Below are positions 33,120 to 42,564 of a stretch of DNA of 43,524 nucleotides, in pieces (the stretch's first letter is position 1; each line of letters opens with the position of its first letter). The stretch comes from Verrucomicrobiota bacterium (lineage in GTDB: Bacteria > Verrucomicrobiota > Verrucomicrobiia > Limisphaerales > JAIPKD01), in NCBI GenBank assembly GCA_021733835.1, contig JAIPKD010000023.1:1-43524 (forward strand), in the 5' to 3' direction. Made by a program: the position numbers and the translations under genes. The notes below the pieces were generated by a model that had not been told where the DNA came from, did no database searches, and worked only from the letters and a program-made list of their open reading frames with translations.

Positions 33120-33932
33120 TTATTTGCCCAGGCTTCGCGATTTTTCGGCGGCGCTGAGTACGGCGTCGATAAAGGCCGCGCGAATATTGCCTTGCTCCAG
33201 GACGCGCACGCCTTCGATGGTGGTGCCGCCGGGGCTTGTAACCATGTCTTTGAGTTCGCCCGGGTGTTTTCCTGTTTCGATGACCATTTTAGCGGCGCCT
33301 AAGAGTGTTTGCGCGGCGAGACTGGTCGAGACATTCCTAGGCAGACCTGCGGCTACACCGCCGTCGCTCAATGCATCAATTATCATGTATGCGAACGCCG
33401 GGCCGCTGCCGCTCAATCCGGTCACGGCGTCCAGGAGCGGTTCAGGGAGCTCGAATGCGCGGCCGACGGACGAGAGGAGTTTTCGTACAAGCTCTGTATC
33501 CGCGCTGTTTGCGTTGCGTCCGGGCGCGAAGCCCGCGGCGCATTCCCCCACCAATGCTGGGGTGTTGGGCATGACGCGAACCACGCGGGCTTCCGGCGGT
33601 AGCGCGTTCTCGATCTTTGCGGTTCCGACACCGGCGGCGATCGAAACGATGAGATGCTCGGCTGTAATTTTATCTTTGATCTCGGCGAGTGCCTTTTCAA
33701 CGATGCTCGGCTTGACGGCCAGGAATAAGACCGTCGCCTTCTCCGGCACGTCTGCATTTAATTCCGTGGCCGTAATGCCCGTACTCTGTTCGAATACTTG
33801 TCGCGCCGATTTATCCGGGTCGGAGGCGATAATGTTTTCACGTTCGACAAGCCTTGCCCCGACAAACCCTGAAGCCAGGGCGGCGGCCATTTTCCCCGCG
33901 CCGATGAAACCAACCTTCAGTTCTAAGTCCAT
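33120..33932 (-). CDS. proC: Pyrroline-5-carboxylate reductase
   Basis: The 270-residue enzyme reduces 1-pyrroline-5-carboxylate to proline with NAD(P)H, the last step of proline synthesis. The Rossmann start V-G-F-I-G-A-G-K-M-A (7-16) and A-V-K-P near 72 are present. V-V-R-V-M-P-N-T-P-A near 116, L-S-G-S-G-P-A-F-A-Y near 168 and the C-terminal signature M-V-T-S-P-G-G-T-T-I-E-G near 228 are family hallmarks. Length is normal. It is divergent from the MFS transporter gene across 171 bp and probably heads a two-gene unit with the AI-2E family gene. Confidence 0.97.
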   Translation of the reverse strand: MDLELKVGFIGAGKMAAALASGFVGARLVERENIIASDPDKSARQVFEQSTGITATELNADVPEKATVLFLAVKPSIVEKALAEIKDKITAEHLIVSIAAGVGTAKIENALPPEARVVRVMPNTPALVGECAAGFAPGRNANSADTELVRKLLSSVGRAFELPEPLLDAVTGLSGSGPAFAYMIIDALSDGGVAAGLPRNVSTSLAAQTLLGAAKMVIETGKHPGELKDMVTSPGGTTIEGVRVLEQGNIRAAFIDAVLSAAEKSRSLGK

Positions 33933-34103
33933 GTGTGAATTCGTACCAGAGTGAGTGAAATAATAAAGTCAAAATTGTAATTGTATAAGCATTCGTATAT
34001 TCTCTTGTGCGCCGGCTCAATGAGCACGGAGCGGCCGAAGCATTCGGGACGGGAATGGCTTGTTTTCGGGGCGCCGCTATATTTTCGACCTTTGCAAATT
34101 TGA

Positions 34104-35333
34104 ATGTTAAGTAATCCGACCACACGCATCACCTTCAACCTCGAACGCCGCCGAGCGGTTACGTCCGGAATCCTCGAGACCGCTGGTATGACGTTTTTGC
34201 TCCTGATAGCCGTGCGCGCGTTCGATGCGGGGCCCGTGGCGAAGGCGCTGATAGCCGCGGGGAACAGCCTCGGGCTGCTTGTCTCGCCCGCCGTTGTTTC
34301 GACCGTGGCGTCGGCCGGCTGGAGACCGGGCAGGGCGGCGGCGGGGCTTGCGTTGACGGCTTTTGCCGTTCTCACGCTGATGTCGGTTTTGGATAACATC
34401 CTGTTTTTTGCCGTGGGCAGTGCGCTGGCGATGACGTGTGTTTCGTCGGCGGTGCCGCTTATGACCCAGGTTTACCAGGAGAATTATCCGCCGCTGTTCA
34501 GGGGCAGACTTTTTTCGAGGGCGGTTATGATTAGGATCGCTGCCGCCGCCGTATTCAGTGAGCTTGCGGGCCGGGTGATGACGGGGAACATAGACAAATA
34601 CCCATACCTGCTTATCGTGTTCGCGCTGGCGTCCGCGTATGCGGCCTATTGTTATTTTTATTTACCCTCACGTCCGTTATCGGTGTCCAGGGGCACACAT
34701 CCGTTTCGAGCATTGCGCTACGTCAAGACGGATCGGCTTTTCCGGAGGACGCTTATTGCGTGGATGATCATGGGCTTTGCGAACCTGATGATGTTTCCGT
34801 TGATGGTCGAATACCTTGCAAACCCGGTTTACGAGATGAATCTCTCGGTGGCGATGATAGCGTGGATAGTAGGCGTGATCCCCAATGCCGCGCGGTTTTG
34901 TATGAGCCCGGTCTGGGGACGGCTTTTCGATCATATGAATTTCTTTGTACTGAGAATATCGTTGAACATCAGTTTCGGTATCGGTGTGCTTATGTTTTTC
35001 ACCAGCAGGAATGTCGCAAGCCTGATAATTGCGGCGGTGATTTTCGGTTGCGCCCGTGCGGGCGGCGATGTGGCATGGAGCCTCTGGGTGACCAAGTTCG
35101 CGCCGGCGCGGCGTGTGGCGGATTATATGTCGGTGCATACTTTCTTTACCGGAGTGCGCGGCGTCATTGCGCCGATGGTTTCATTTCAATTAGTGGCATT
35201 CCTCTCTATGCAGACGATGGGTTTGATCAATTTTTCAATGATTTGTGTCTCATCCGTGCTTTTAGTACCGTTGATTAAGTTCGGGCGGCCACGAAAGCAT
35301 GCCACGGCGCTGGTTGAAGAAATTTCTGAATGA
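34104..35333 (+). CDS. Major facilitator superfamily transporter
   Basis: This is a 409-residue inner-membrane protein with about twelve hydrophobic segments and basic inter-helix loops such as R-P-G-R-A-A, R-G-R-L-F-S-R and S-P-V-W-G-R-L-F-D, the last two resembling the MFS loop 2-3 and 8-9 motifs. It may belong to a PVC-specific MFS subgroup. The start ATG at 34104 has no strong ribosome-binding site. No substrate can be inferred, and there are no co-directional metabolic neighbours: a 225-bp gap precedes the ABC operon and proC is divergent. Confidence 0.75.
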   Translation: MLSNPTTRITFNLERRRAVTSGILETAGMTFLLLIAVRAFDAGPVAKALIAAGNSLGLLVSPAVVSTVASAGWRPGRAAAGLALTAFAVLTLMSVLDNILFFAVGSALAMTCVSSAVPLMTQVYQENYPPLFRGRLFSRAVMIRIAAAAVFSELAGRVMTGNIDKYPYLLIVFALASAYAAYCYFYLPSRPLSVSRGTHPFRALRYVKTDRLFRRTLIAWMIMGFANLMMFPLMVEYLANPVYEMNLSVAMIAWIVGVIPNAARFCMSPVWGRLFDHMNFFVLRISLNISFGIGVLMFFTSRNVASLIIAAVIFGCARAGGDVAWSLWVTKFAPARRVADYMSVHTFFTGVRGVIAPMVSFQLVAFLSMQTMGLINFSMICVSSVLLVPLIKFGRPRKHATALVEEISE

Positions 35334-35558
35334 TAGAGCGCGGATTGTTCTTGTCACCGACCGGATGGGCTTGCTAATTTTTTTGAACGAACATGCTACT
35401 TCTTGTCTAATTTACGAAGATTTGGGCTAAACCGGGAACTCAATTAATGATTTGCATACGAGGGGATCACGGGCTGGATTAATTCACCGGCAGCGTGAAG
35501 AGGGCGTTATTCTGAATATACCGGAGAGTATTTTTTAGCGTTAGGTGGAGAAAGCGGA

Positions 35559-36509
35559 ATGATCAATGTTGATAACTTAACAAAATCGTTCGGTTCGAAA
35601 GTGGCCGTTGATAATGTTTCCTTCAATGTGGAACGCGGAGAGGTATTGGGATTTCTCGGCCCGAACGGCGCGGGCAAATCGACCACCATGCGGATGGTAA
35701 CCGGTTATTTTCCGCCTAATGACGGCAGTGTCGTAATCGGCGGATTCAACATGGTCGAAAATGCGCTCGAGGCGCGGCGGTTGATGGGGTACCTGCCCGA
35801 GAACGGGCCGCTTTATGCGGATATGACCGTGTATAACTTCCTCGATTTCGCCGCCGAGCTGAGGGGTTTCAGCGGGATAGAAAAGCGTAAGGCTATTCAC
35901 CGCGTGGTGGAAATGTGCTTCCTCGAGTCGGTGCTGCATCAGAGTATCGATACGCTGTCCAAGGGGTATAGGCACAGGACATGTTTCGCGCAGGCGGTGA
36001 TTCACGATCCGGATATCTTGATCATGGACGAGCCGACTGATGGCTTGGACCCGAACCAGAAGCATGAGATTCGAATGCTGATCAAGCGCATGGGCGAGAA
36101 TAAGGCGATCATTTTTTCTACGCACATACTCGAAGAGGTCGAAGCGGCTTGCTCGAGGGTTATTATCATCGACCGCGGGAAGATAGTGGCCAATGGTACC
36201 CCGGCCGAGCTCAAGGGGCGTTCGCCTATCGCCGGTGCCGTAAGATTGCGCGTGGGATCGCATGCGCTCGAACAAATAAAGGAACAACTTTCGCCATTGC
36301 CGGGCGTCAGGAGGCTCGAGGCATTCAAGGATGAAGCCGGACGCGAATTGCTGCGGGTATTTCCGCAAAAGGAAACCGGCGACGGCGAACTCGCGTCTCT
36401 TATCTCTGAAACGGCAAAGAAGAGCGATTGGAGAATCGAAGAATTGCATACGGAAGAGGGGCGGCTGGACGAGGTCTTCCGAGATATCACGATTTCAGAT
36501 ACGGAGTAG
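35559..36509 (+). CDS. ABC transporter ATPase, GldA-like
   Basis: This 316-residue ATPase resembles those of the gliding-type ABC systems (GldA). Walker A is G-P-N-G-A-G-K-S-T (about 35-43), the Q-loop region is M-G-Y-L-P-E-N-G-P-L-Y, the signature reads L-S-K-G-Y-R-H-R where L-S-G-G-Q is usual, Walker B is L-I-M-D-E-P-T-D-G-L-D, and the H-loop is I-F-S-T-H-I-L. The S-K-G signature is common in this subgroup. The last 90 residues are an extra regulatory domain. AGGTGGAG stands 8 nt before the ATG. The permease gene follows after 22 bp, then the GldG-like and DUF4340 genes. Confidence 0.92.
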   Translation: MINVDNLTKSFGSKVAVDNVSFNVERGEVLGFLGPNGAGKSTTMRMVTGYFPPNDGSVVIGGFNMVENALEARRLMGYLPENGPLYADMTVYNFLDFAAELRGFSGIEKRKAIHRVVEMCFLESVLHQSIDTLSKGYRHRTCFAQAVIHDPDILIMDEPTDGLDPNQKHEIRMLIKRMGENKAIIFSTHILEEVEAACSRVIIIDRGKIVANGTPAELKGRSPIAGAVRLRVGSHALEQIKEQLSPLPGVRRLEAFKDEAGRELLRVFPQKETGDGELASLISETAKKSDWRIEELHTEEGRLDEVFRDITISDTE

Positions 36510-36531
36510 AACAGAATAAACCGGATTAACG

Positions 36532-37275
36532 ATGATGAATGAAGCAATAAGACATATTCGCACCATTTCCAAGCGGGAACTGATCAGTTATTTTTCCTCG
36601 CCCGTAGCGTATGTTTTTATAGTGATATTTTTGATTTTATGCGGCTTCTTCACATTGAACATAGGCCGTTTTTTTGAGAGTAACCAGGCTACATTGGCGG
36701 CGTTCTTCTTTTACCTGCCGTGGTTATACTTGTTCCTCGTTCCGGCCATAGGTATGCGTTTGTGGTCGGAGGAAAGGAGAATGGGCACCATGGAGCTGCT
36801 GTTGACTATGCCGGTGACGTCGTGGCGCGCTATTCTGGGTAAGTTCCTGGCGTCGTGGTTGTTCCTGGCGCTGGCGCTTGTGTTGACCTTTCCGTTGGTT
36901 ATCACGGTCAACTACCTCGGTGACCCGGACAACGGGATGATCGTAAGCGGTTATGTCGGCGGAATTCTGTTATCGGGCGGTTTCCTCGCCGTGGGATCAA
37001 TGACGTCGGCGTTGACCCGGAATCAGGTCGTCAGCTTCATCCTGTCGGTTATTATATGTTTGTTTCTCATACTTGCCGGATTCGCGCCGGTTACGGAGAT
37101 GCTCGAAGACAAGGTGCCGTGGCTGATTGATCTGGTGTCGTCGTTCAGCGTAATGACACATTACTATGGAATGCAGCGAGGTGTGATTAATTTGCGCGAC
37201 GTTATATTTTTCTTGTCGCTCATCGTCTTCGCCCTGTTCTGCACCGGTGTAATCATACGTAGTCACCGGGCGTAG
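36532..37275 (+). CDS. ABC-2 type permease, GldF-like
   Basis: This 247-residue permease has about six membrane spans (near residues 22-45, 60-85, 104-130, 145-165, 170-195 and 222-243). It opens with I-S-K-R-E-L-I-S-Y-F-S-S-P-V-A-Y-V-F, typical of GldF and related ABC-2 permeases, and has E-E-R-R-M-G-T-M-E-L-L-L-T-M-P-V on the coupling loop. Together with the preceding ATPase it makes the exporter core. GldF/GldG were named for gliding motility, but homologues are widespread in non-gliding bacteria, so motility should not be assumed. Confidence 0.92.
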   Translation: MMNEAIRHIRTISKRELISYFSSPVAYVFIVIFLILCGFFTLNIGRFFESNQATLAAFFFYLPWLYLFLVPAIGMRLWSEERRMGTMELLLTMPVTSWRAILGKFLASWLFLALALVLTFPLVITVNYLGDPDNGMIVSGYVGGILLSGGFLAVGSMTSALTRNQVVSFILSVIICLFLILAGFAPVTEMLEDKVPWLIDLVSSFSVMTHYYGMQRGVINLRDVIFFLSLIVFALFCTGVIIRSHRA

Positions 37276-37339
37276 CGCCTGAGTGCGCAGGCACGGTGAG
37301 TATTTATTTTGCGAATGAAGAATATCTATTAAGCGATCG

Positions 37340-39256
37340 ATGATGAAAAGTAGAAATCTGGAGACATTAATCTACTCGGCTGTTGGGATCGCAGCGGTGT
37401 TTGTAATACTTGTTGCGATAAACATACTCGCGGATTTCATGAACGGCCGCCTCGATATGACGGAGGGGAATATCTATACTCTCTCAGAAGGTACGCGTGA
37501 AATTCTGGAGGATATAGATGCGCCGTTGACGGTTCGTTTTTATTATTCGCACGGCGACGAGTTCGAGGCATCCAATCTCCAAACCTATGCCAAGCGTGTG
37601 GAAGACCTGCTGGCGGAGTATGAACAGGCCTGCGATTATATAAAGATTGAGAAGCTCAATCCATTGCCTGCCACCGACGCGGAAGATTCGGCGAACCTCG
37701 ATGGGATGCGTCCGGTCATGGAGAACGGTCAGAAGAGATATCTTGGATTGGCGGTTGTATTCCTCGACAGCAAAGAGACTATTCCAATGCTTTCACCCAG
37801 CCGCGATAGGCTTCTAGAGTACGATATCTCGAGCGCGATCAGTAGAGTGCTTAATCCCAAGAAACCAGTGATCGGTGTGATGAGCGCGCTACCCGTGTTC
37901 GGTACGCAAAGCCCGATGGCTATGCAGACGGGACAAGCTCAGCAACAACCCTGGATTTTTATCCGCGAATTTGAAAAGGATTTTGAAGTCCGCGACATCC
38001 CTATGTCCACGGAAGAGATAAGTGATGACATCAACGCGCTGCTTGTCGTGCATCCGCGGGATATTTCGGAACAGGGACAGTTTGCCATCGACCAATACCT
38101 TCTCAAGGGTGGAAAAGTGATTGCATTTCTTGATCCGGCGTCATTGATCGATCCTGGTTCACAGGGGATGAACAGGATGCAGCGGGCCATGTCTACCGGG
38201 TCCACTATGGACAAGTTACTCGATGCGTGGGGGATCGAATTCGATCCGGATAAGGTGGTGGCGGATATGAATTATAAGACAAAGGTATCAAGCGGCGGCG
38301 GGCCGAATCAGAGTAATCCCGCCGTGCTTTCCATCAATAAGGATGCCGTGAACACCACTGATCTGGTGACAAGCAAGCTGGATAACGTACTGATGCTGTT
38401 TGCCGGCGTATTTCGAGGTGAACCCAAGGAGGGGATAACAAAGACGACGTTGATCGAGACCTCCGAAAACTCGCAGCTCGTCCAGAAGATGATGGCGCAG
38501 TTTTCGGGTTCCCAGATAATGCAGGAGTTCGAAGCCTCGGGTGTTCGTTATCCCCTGGCAGTGCGGCTGAGTGGAAAATTCAAAACAGCATTCCCTGAGG
38601 GTAAACCGGAACCGGAAAATGCAAGCGAGCAAGCCGATGGCGGCGAAGCAGAGAACACCGGCGCACCGGCCGAGCCTGAGGATTATCTCAAAGAGGCGCA
38701 GAGTGGAGGCGTCGTGGTCTTGGTCGGCGATTCGGATATGATCTTCGACAGGTTCTGCATGGAAGAACAGCGGATACTGGGCATGAGCATGTATAGGCCG
38801 ATGAACCAGAACCTGGTTTTTGCGCAAAACGTTACAGAGCAGATGGCCGGCGACCCGCGGCTCATCGGACTTAAGAGCAGAGCTACGATGAATAGACCGT
38901 TTACGGTCATTAATGAAATCAAGGCCAAGGCCGAGATGAAATACCAGAGCAAGATCAGTCAGCTCCAAGAGGATTTACGTGAGACCCAGAATAAGTTGAA
39001 TCAGCTTCAGCAGGCTAAACAACCCGATCAACAACAATTCCTAACGCAAGAGCAGCAGCAGACGATTCAGCAGTTTAGAGAAAGGGAGGTAGAAATCAGC
39101 CGAGAATTGCGTGAGGTACAGAAGGAGCTGCGAAGTGAAATCGTCGCACTCGAGAACCGCCTTAAATGGATCAATATTGCCGGGATGCCGGCATTGATAA
39201 CGATCCTCGGAATCGTTCTGGCTTTGATTAAACGCAAAAGGACAGGAGCAAAATGA
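37340..39256 (+). CDS. GldG-family ABC auxiliary protein
   Basis: The 638-residue protein has one N-terminal span (about 9-33), the family opening R-L-D-M-T-E-G-N-I-Y-T-L-S-E-G-T-R near 43, a large extracytoplasmic region with V-T-D-type segments such as G-K-V-I-A-F-L-D-P-A-S near 255, a Glu/Ala/Pro-rich insert (about 420-450), and a Gln-rich coiled coil (about 535-610) before a C-terminal span (about 613-632). It belongs to the ABC_transp_aux/GldG group, which works with GldF. The coding end overlaps the next gene by 4 bp (ATGA). Mechanism in this operon is unknown. The long Gln-rich helix may reach across the periplasm or bundle the complex. Confidence 0.9.
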   Translation: MMKSRNLETLIYSAVGIAAVFVILVAINILADFMNGRLDMTEGNIYTLSEGTREILEDIDAPLTVRFYYSHGDEFEASNLQTYAKRVEDLLAEYEQACDYIKIEKLNPLPATDAEDSANLDGMRPVMENGQKRYLGLAVVFLDSKETIPMLSPSRDRLLEYDISSAISRVLNPKKPVIGVMSALPVFGTQSPMAMQTGQAQQQPWIFIREFEKDFEVRDIPMSTEEISDDINALLVVHPRDISEQGQFAIDQYLLKGGKVIAFLDPASLIDPGSQGMNRMQRAMSTGSTMDKLLDAWGIEFDPDKVVADMNYKTKVSSGGGPNQSNPAVLSINKDAVNTTDLVTSKLDNVLMLFAGVFRGEPKEGITKTTLIETSENSQLVQKMMAQFSGSQIMQEFEASGVRYPLAVRLSGKFKTAFPEGKPEPENASEQADGGEAENTGAPAEPEDYLKEAQSGGVVVLVGDSDMIFDRFCMEEQRILGMSMYRPMNQNLVFAQNVTEQMAGDPRLIGLKSRATMNRPFTVINEIKAKAEMKYQSKISQLQEDLRETQNKLNQLQQAKQPDQQQFLTQEQQQTIQQFREREVEISRELREVQKELRSEIVALENRLKWINIAGMPALITILGIVLALIKRKRTGAK

Positions 39257-40479
39257 ATCGAAAACAACTTTTTTCGCTTGTCATTGTCGGATTGATCGCG
39301 GGCGCTGTCGGCTTCTTTGTCTACAACCGCGGTACATCATCGTGGAAAACCGAAAGTGCCGGAGAGTCGAATAAACTTTTTCCGGAGCTGGATGTGAACG
39401 CAGTGGCGCAGATGGAGATAATCGATTCGAGTACGAATCTGACTCTCTTATCCACAGGTGGCGTCTGGCAAGTACAACAACGCTATGGATACCCCGCGGA
39501 TTACGCCAAGATAAGGAAGTTCCTTATTTCCGCGATGGAAATGAAGGGCGTGCAGAGCATACCCGCGTCCCAGTCCAGCCTGTACAGATTCAATCTATTG
39601 AGTCCGATAGCCGATACTAATTCAACTAATACAGGAACGCTGCTGGTGCTGAAGAACGACGACAGCGAAGAGTTATCTTCGTTGTTATTGGGGAAAGAGC
39701 ATATGCGCGAGGCCTCGGCAAATCAAGGCGCTGCCGGGCGGCAATGGCCCAATGGACGATATGTCTTGAAAACAGCGGATGGTGCTAACGCAAATCCCGT
39801 CGTATGGGTGATAAATGATCCATTAAGCCAAATCGAGTCTTCCCCGGCTGATTGGCTCAGTAAGGACTTTATTGAATTGGAAAAGATCGCATCAATATCC
39901 ATAACCCCCACCAACGCGGCGGAGGCCTGGACGCTTGTCAGGGATTCCGAGTCCGATCCATGGAAATTAGAGAATTCGGCCGAGGATGAGGAACTCGATT
40001 CCAACTCAACGCGCCGCTATGGAAACTTGCTCTCCTATTCCGACTTTGCGGACGTTGCGAATCCGGAGCTGAATCCGGAGGTTACAGGGCTCGACGAACC
40101 GGTCAAGGCCGTTATCAGTACTTTCGACGGATTCACTTACACGCTGAACATCGGAAACAAGACAAACGCAAACCGATATGTGGCTCTCGAAGTGGACGCG
40201 GATATACCTGAATCGCGTACGCCCGGCGCGGATGAGACCGAAGAGGAAAAGATCAAGCGCGAGAAGGAATTCAAGGAAAAGGTTGATAACCTGAAGCAAA
40301 AGCTTGCGAATGAAGAGAAGTGCGAGGACTGGGTATATCTCGTTTCCAATTATACACTCGAGCCGTTATTGAAGGCGCGCTCCGAACTCCTAAAGACGAA
40401 GGAGGAAGATGCGGCCGAGGCCGCCGGTACATCGCAGACGAATCGGACGGCGTTGGATATCCCGAATGCCGCCGAATAA
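39253..40479 (+). CDS. DUF4340-domain protein
   Basis: The 408-residue protein has an N-terminal span (about 5-24, L-F-S-L-V-I-V-G-L-I-A-G-A), then a repeated domain of the DUF4340 type: L-F-P-E-L-D-V-N-A-V-A-Q-M-E-I near 42 with strands like T-L-L-S-T-G-G-V-W-Q-V, W-L-S-K-D-F-I-E-L near 207 and W-T-L-V-R-D. The family occurs as the fourth member of GldA/F/G-type ABC operons. The last 80 residues are Lys/Glu-rich and helical (E-E-E-K-I-K-R-E-K-E-F-K) with a Glu/Asn-rich tail. The start overlaps the GldG-like stop by ATGA. Function is not established; a partner role is inferred from linkage. Confidence 0.87.
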   Translation: MNRKQLFSLVIVGLIAGAVGFFVYNRGTSSWKTESAGESNKLFPELDVNAVAQMEIIDSSTNLTLLSTGGVWQVQQRYGYPADYAKIRKFLISAMEMKGVQSIPASQSSLYRFNLLSPIADTNSTNTGTLLVLKNDDSEELSSLLLGKEHMREASANQGAAGRQWPNGRYVLKTADGANANPVVWVINDPLSQIESSPADWLSKDFIELEKIASISITPTNAAEAWTLVRDSESDPWKLENSAEDEELDSNSTRRYGNLLSYSDFADVANPELNPEVTGLDEPVKAVISTFDGFTYTLNIGNKTNANRYVALEVDADIPESRTPGADETEEEKIKREKEFKEKVDNLKQKLANEEKCEDWVYLVSNYTLEPLLKARSELLKTKEEDAAEAAGTSQTNRTALDIPNAAE

Positions 40480-40492
40480 GGTCTTTGAAAGT

Positions 40493-41734
40493 TTATTTTT
40501 CGGGGGTGGAAGTCCAATGTCCGCCGACCATGACGGCCGATGGTTTGCCCGTGAAATTCACTATTTCCTCGTATAGGCCGGCCATATTCGCCGTTATCGG
40601 CAGCGCTATCATGTCGGCATGCGCGCCGGGGGTCAATTCGCCTTTTACGCCGTTTAAGCCGAGGGCGCGCGCCGGGTTGAGTGTCGTCATCCTGATAATT
40701 TCTTCGGGCTCAATGCCGGGGTAGTTATCCGAGAATAAACGCATCTGAGTGAACAAACTTAGTGAGCTTTCAGGGGTGAGCGATGATGACGCGGGACTGT
40801 CGGTGCCGAGGCAGACGCTGATTCCGCGTTTATTTATTTCATCGTACAAGAACCGTTTGTGTCCGAAGAAAGCTTGTGAGCATGGGCAATGCACTATGAC
40901 AGACCTGATTTCGCCGAGCAGGTTTAGGTCATCGACTGTGAGATAATTGGCGTGGATTAATAGGCAGTTCGAACTGAGGATGCCGCATTTGAAGAGCGCG
41001 CGTATGGGGGTCGTGTCGCCGCAGTCGTCCATGGAACGTCTGTCTTGGAGCCATTCGAACAGGTCACCGCTACGGTTGTGATACATGAGGAACTCGTCCT
41101 TCGATTCGGCGGCGTGGATCGAAGTAACCCGATTTGCGGCGGCGGCATTCGCGGCGCAGAACCTGAGTATCTCCGGTGTAGTCGAGAACAGCGAGTGCGG
41201 CGCAAGCCCCGCCTGCAGGCCCAATGAGTATTCGACCTCATCCAGAACGCTGGTGTAGCGGTTGAAAAATTCCGCGGTCGTATCACTGGAAACCAGTCCG
41301 ATAAGTTCAGGGAATATTAAGGTTCGAAGGCTTACGGGACGGATGTGACGGATTAATTGAGTTTGTGAGAATGTATCCGCAATGGTCGTCGTGCCGTTCT
41401 CCAATGATATCTGTAAGCCGGTCTCACGGGACTCGATGAACTTGCTGTCTGTCCACGTCTTCTTCTCGTTAATGATCTGTTGAATCCATGCGGTGAAACT
41501 CGAAGTGCGCTTGAGTCTGCCGGACATGTATGTGTAGTCTGTATGACAATGCGCATCGACCAGGCCGGGGATAATTATCGATTCCCCCAAGTCGACGACG
41601 TCGTCTTCGTGCGCTTCTGTTCGAATATCTCGAAAGGGCGCTACGCGGTGTATTATTCCTCGATGTACCAGTACCCCGCCGTCTTCGATCGGCGGCAGAC
41701 AGACGGGCCAAACATATTTTGCGCGTATAATCAC
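40493..41734 (-). CDS. Amidohydrolase of the TRZ/ATZ/MtaD/SsnA group
   Basis: This 413-residue metal-dependent hydrolase has the cyclic-amidine deaminase layout. H62-C-H64 in D-A-H-C-H-T-D-Y binds the metal, followed by H-A-A-E-S-K-D-E near 208, H-A-N-Y-L near 256 and G-T-D-S-P-A-S-S near 312. V-H-C-P-C-S-Q precedes the last by about 25 residues. Substrates of relatives are adenosine derivatives (S-adenosylhomocysteine, methylthioadenosine), guanine or triazines; a choice cannot be made here. It is convergent with the DUF4340 gene and its start has no clear Shine-Dalgarno sequence. Confidence 0.9.
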   Translation of the reverse strand: MIIRAKYVWPVCLPPIEDGGVLVHRGIIHRVAPFRDIRTEAHEDDVVDLGESIIIPGLVDAHCHTDYTYMSGRLKRTSSFTAWIQQIINEKKTWTDSKFIESRETGLQISLENGTTTIADTFSQTQLIRHIRPVSLRTLIFPELIGLVSSDTTAEFFNRYTSVLDEVEYSLGLQAGLAPHSLFSTTPEILRFCAANAAAANRVTSIHAAESKDEFLMYHNRSGDLFEWLQDRRSMDDCGDTTPIRALFKCGILSSNCLLIHANYLTVDDLNLLGEIRSVIVHCPCSQAFFGHKRFLYDEINKRGISVCLGTDSPASSSLTPESSLSLFTQMRLFSDNYPGIEPEEIIRMTTLNPARALGLNGVKGELTPGAHADMIALPITANMAGLYEEIVNFTGKPSAVMVGGHWTSTPEK

Positions 41735-41897
41735 CTTGCTTGTATTAGACCTTGCGCGTCCCGATTATATATATTGCGTCCAAATTAACAGCGCTTTAAT
41801 GCCCGGTATTAATGGTTACTGTGCCACCCCGTTTGGGCGCAAATCACAGCTAAACATTCGAACTGCGAATTGTCGTGCTATAAAGGATTATTATATT

Positions 41898-42248
41898 CTA
41901 AACGTTGTCCCGTAAGTATTCCTTTGAGCGCGCAGGATCGTTTTGGTGTCTGGTCTTGAATTTACTATGTTTCTTGCGGATTTGTTGTTCTATCTTTTTC
42001 GTTACTAGATCGATGGCGGCGTATAGGTCGTTTTCGTAGTCTTCAGCAAAGAGATCCGGGCCCCTTAATACGAGTCTGATGGAACATTTAAATTTTTTCT
42101 CGGGGAGGCCGGTATGATCGTGTTCGAGATTAACCCGTGCTTCAATTGCGAAGTGATCCAGGTGCTCGAGTTTTTCGATGCGATTTCGAACATGATTCTG
42201 GATACCTTCGGTTAACGTAATCTTGTGGGTATTGAGGATTAATTTCAT
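41898..42248 (-). CDS. hpf: Ribosome hibernation promoting factor, short form (HPF/RaiA-like)
   Basis: The 116-residue protein has the short HPF fold: M-K-L-I-L-N-T-H-K-I-T-L-T-E-G-I-Q-N-H-V then E-K-L-E-H-L-D-H-F, a beta strand A-R-V-N-L-E-H-D, and C-S-I-R-L-V-L-R-G-P-D-L-F-A-E-D-Y-E-N-D-L-Y-A-A-I-D-L-V. It blocks the 30S decoding site and helps form inactive ribosomes. The ATG 42248 was chosen because GAGG stands 4 nt before it; the longer alternative starts at 42260. The C-terminus is basic (R-K-K-H-S-K-F-K) and lacks the long-form dimerisation domain. It is single-gene, divergent from the lamin-tail gene. Confidence 0.93.
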   Translation of the reverse strand: MKLILNTHKITLTEGIQNHVRNRIEKLEHLDHFAIEARVNLEHDHTGLPEKKFKCSIRLVLRGPDLFAEDYENDLYAAIDLVTKKIEQQIRKKHSKFKTRHQNDPARSKEYLRDNV

Positions 42249-42564
42249 ACGCCTCAACATGCATGATAATTCTCAAAAATTCCAGTCCCAGATTGATAAT
42301 TTTTTACCTCCGACTATTTCTTTTATCTTTCGATAGCGATTTCGATAGCTATGTAATTTGGTCTATTCACAAATTTACGCCGGCGGTTTTACTGTTTACT
42401 TATCCGGATAGCTTGGCCAGAATCCTGCTTCAAAAATAGTCTCCGGTCTTCATTTCTACCGGTGCTGTAAATCGAGTTGGAGTTGATCGGTTGGGTTTCA
42501 TGCGATTACAGTCCCTATTCTTACTGAAGAAGCGTGATTAAATAGATAACATCTTATTGAGGCA
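42249..42564. other. Divergent intergenic region, 316 bp
   Basis: This AT-rich stretch carries the promoters for HPF (leftward) and the lamin-tail gene (rightward). It holds a direct repeat TTTCGATAGC at 42328-42337 and 42340-42349 and a short stem CCGGT/ACCGG. A 61-codon minus-strand frame at 42498-42683 crosses the start of the lamin-tail gene and has no protein character. No clear promoter boxes were found. Confidence 0.35.

Noticed and set aside
33124-33954. Long plus-strand frame opposite proC
   Set aside because: It is the antisense shadow of proC, whose own strand carries all family motifs.
41856-41870. Small inverted repeat ATTCG-N5-CGAAT after the HPF gene
   Set aside because: A five-base stem with no T-run is likely by chance and is too weak for a terminator.
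42261-42300. Possible sigma54 site (TGGGACTGGAATTT on the minus strand) before HPF
   Set aside because: The conserved GC at -12 is missing and the spacing does not fit GG-N10-GC.
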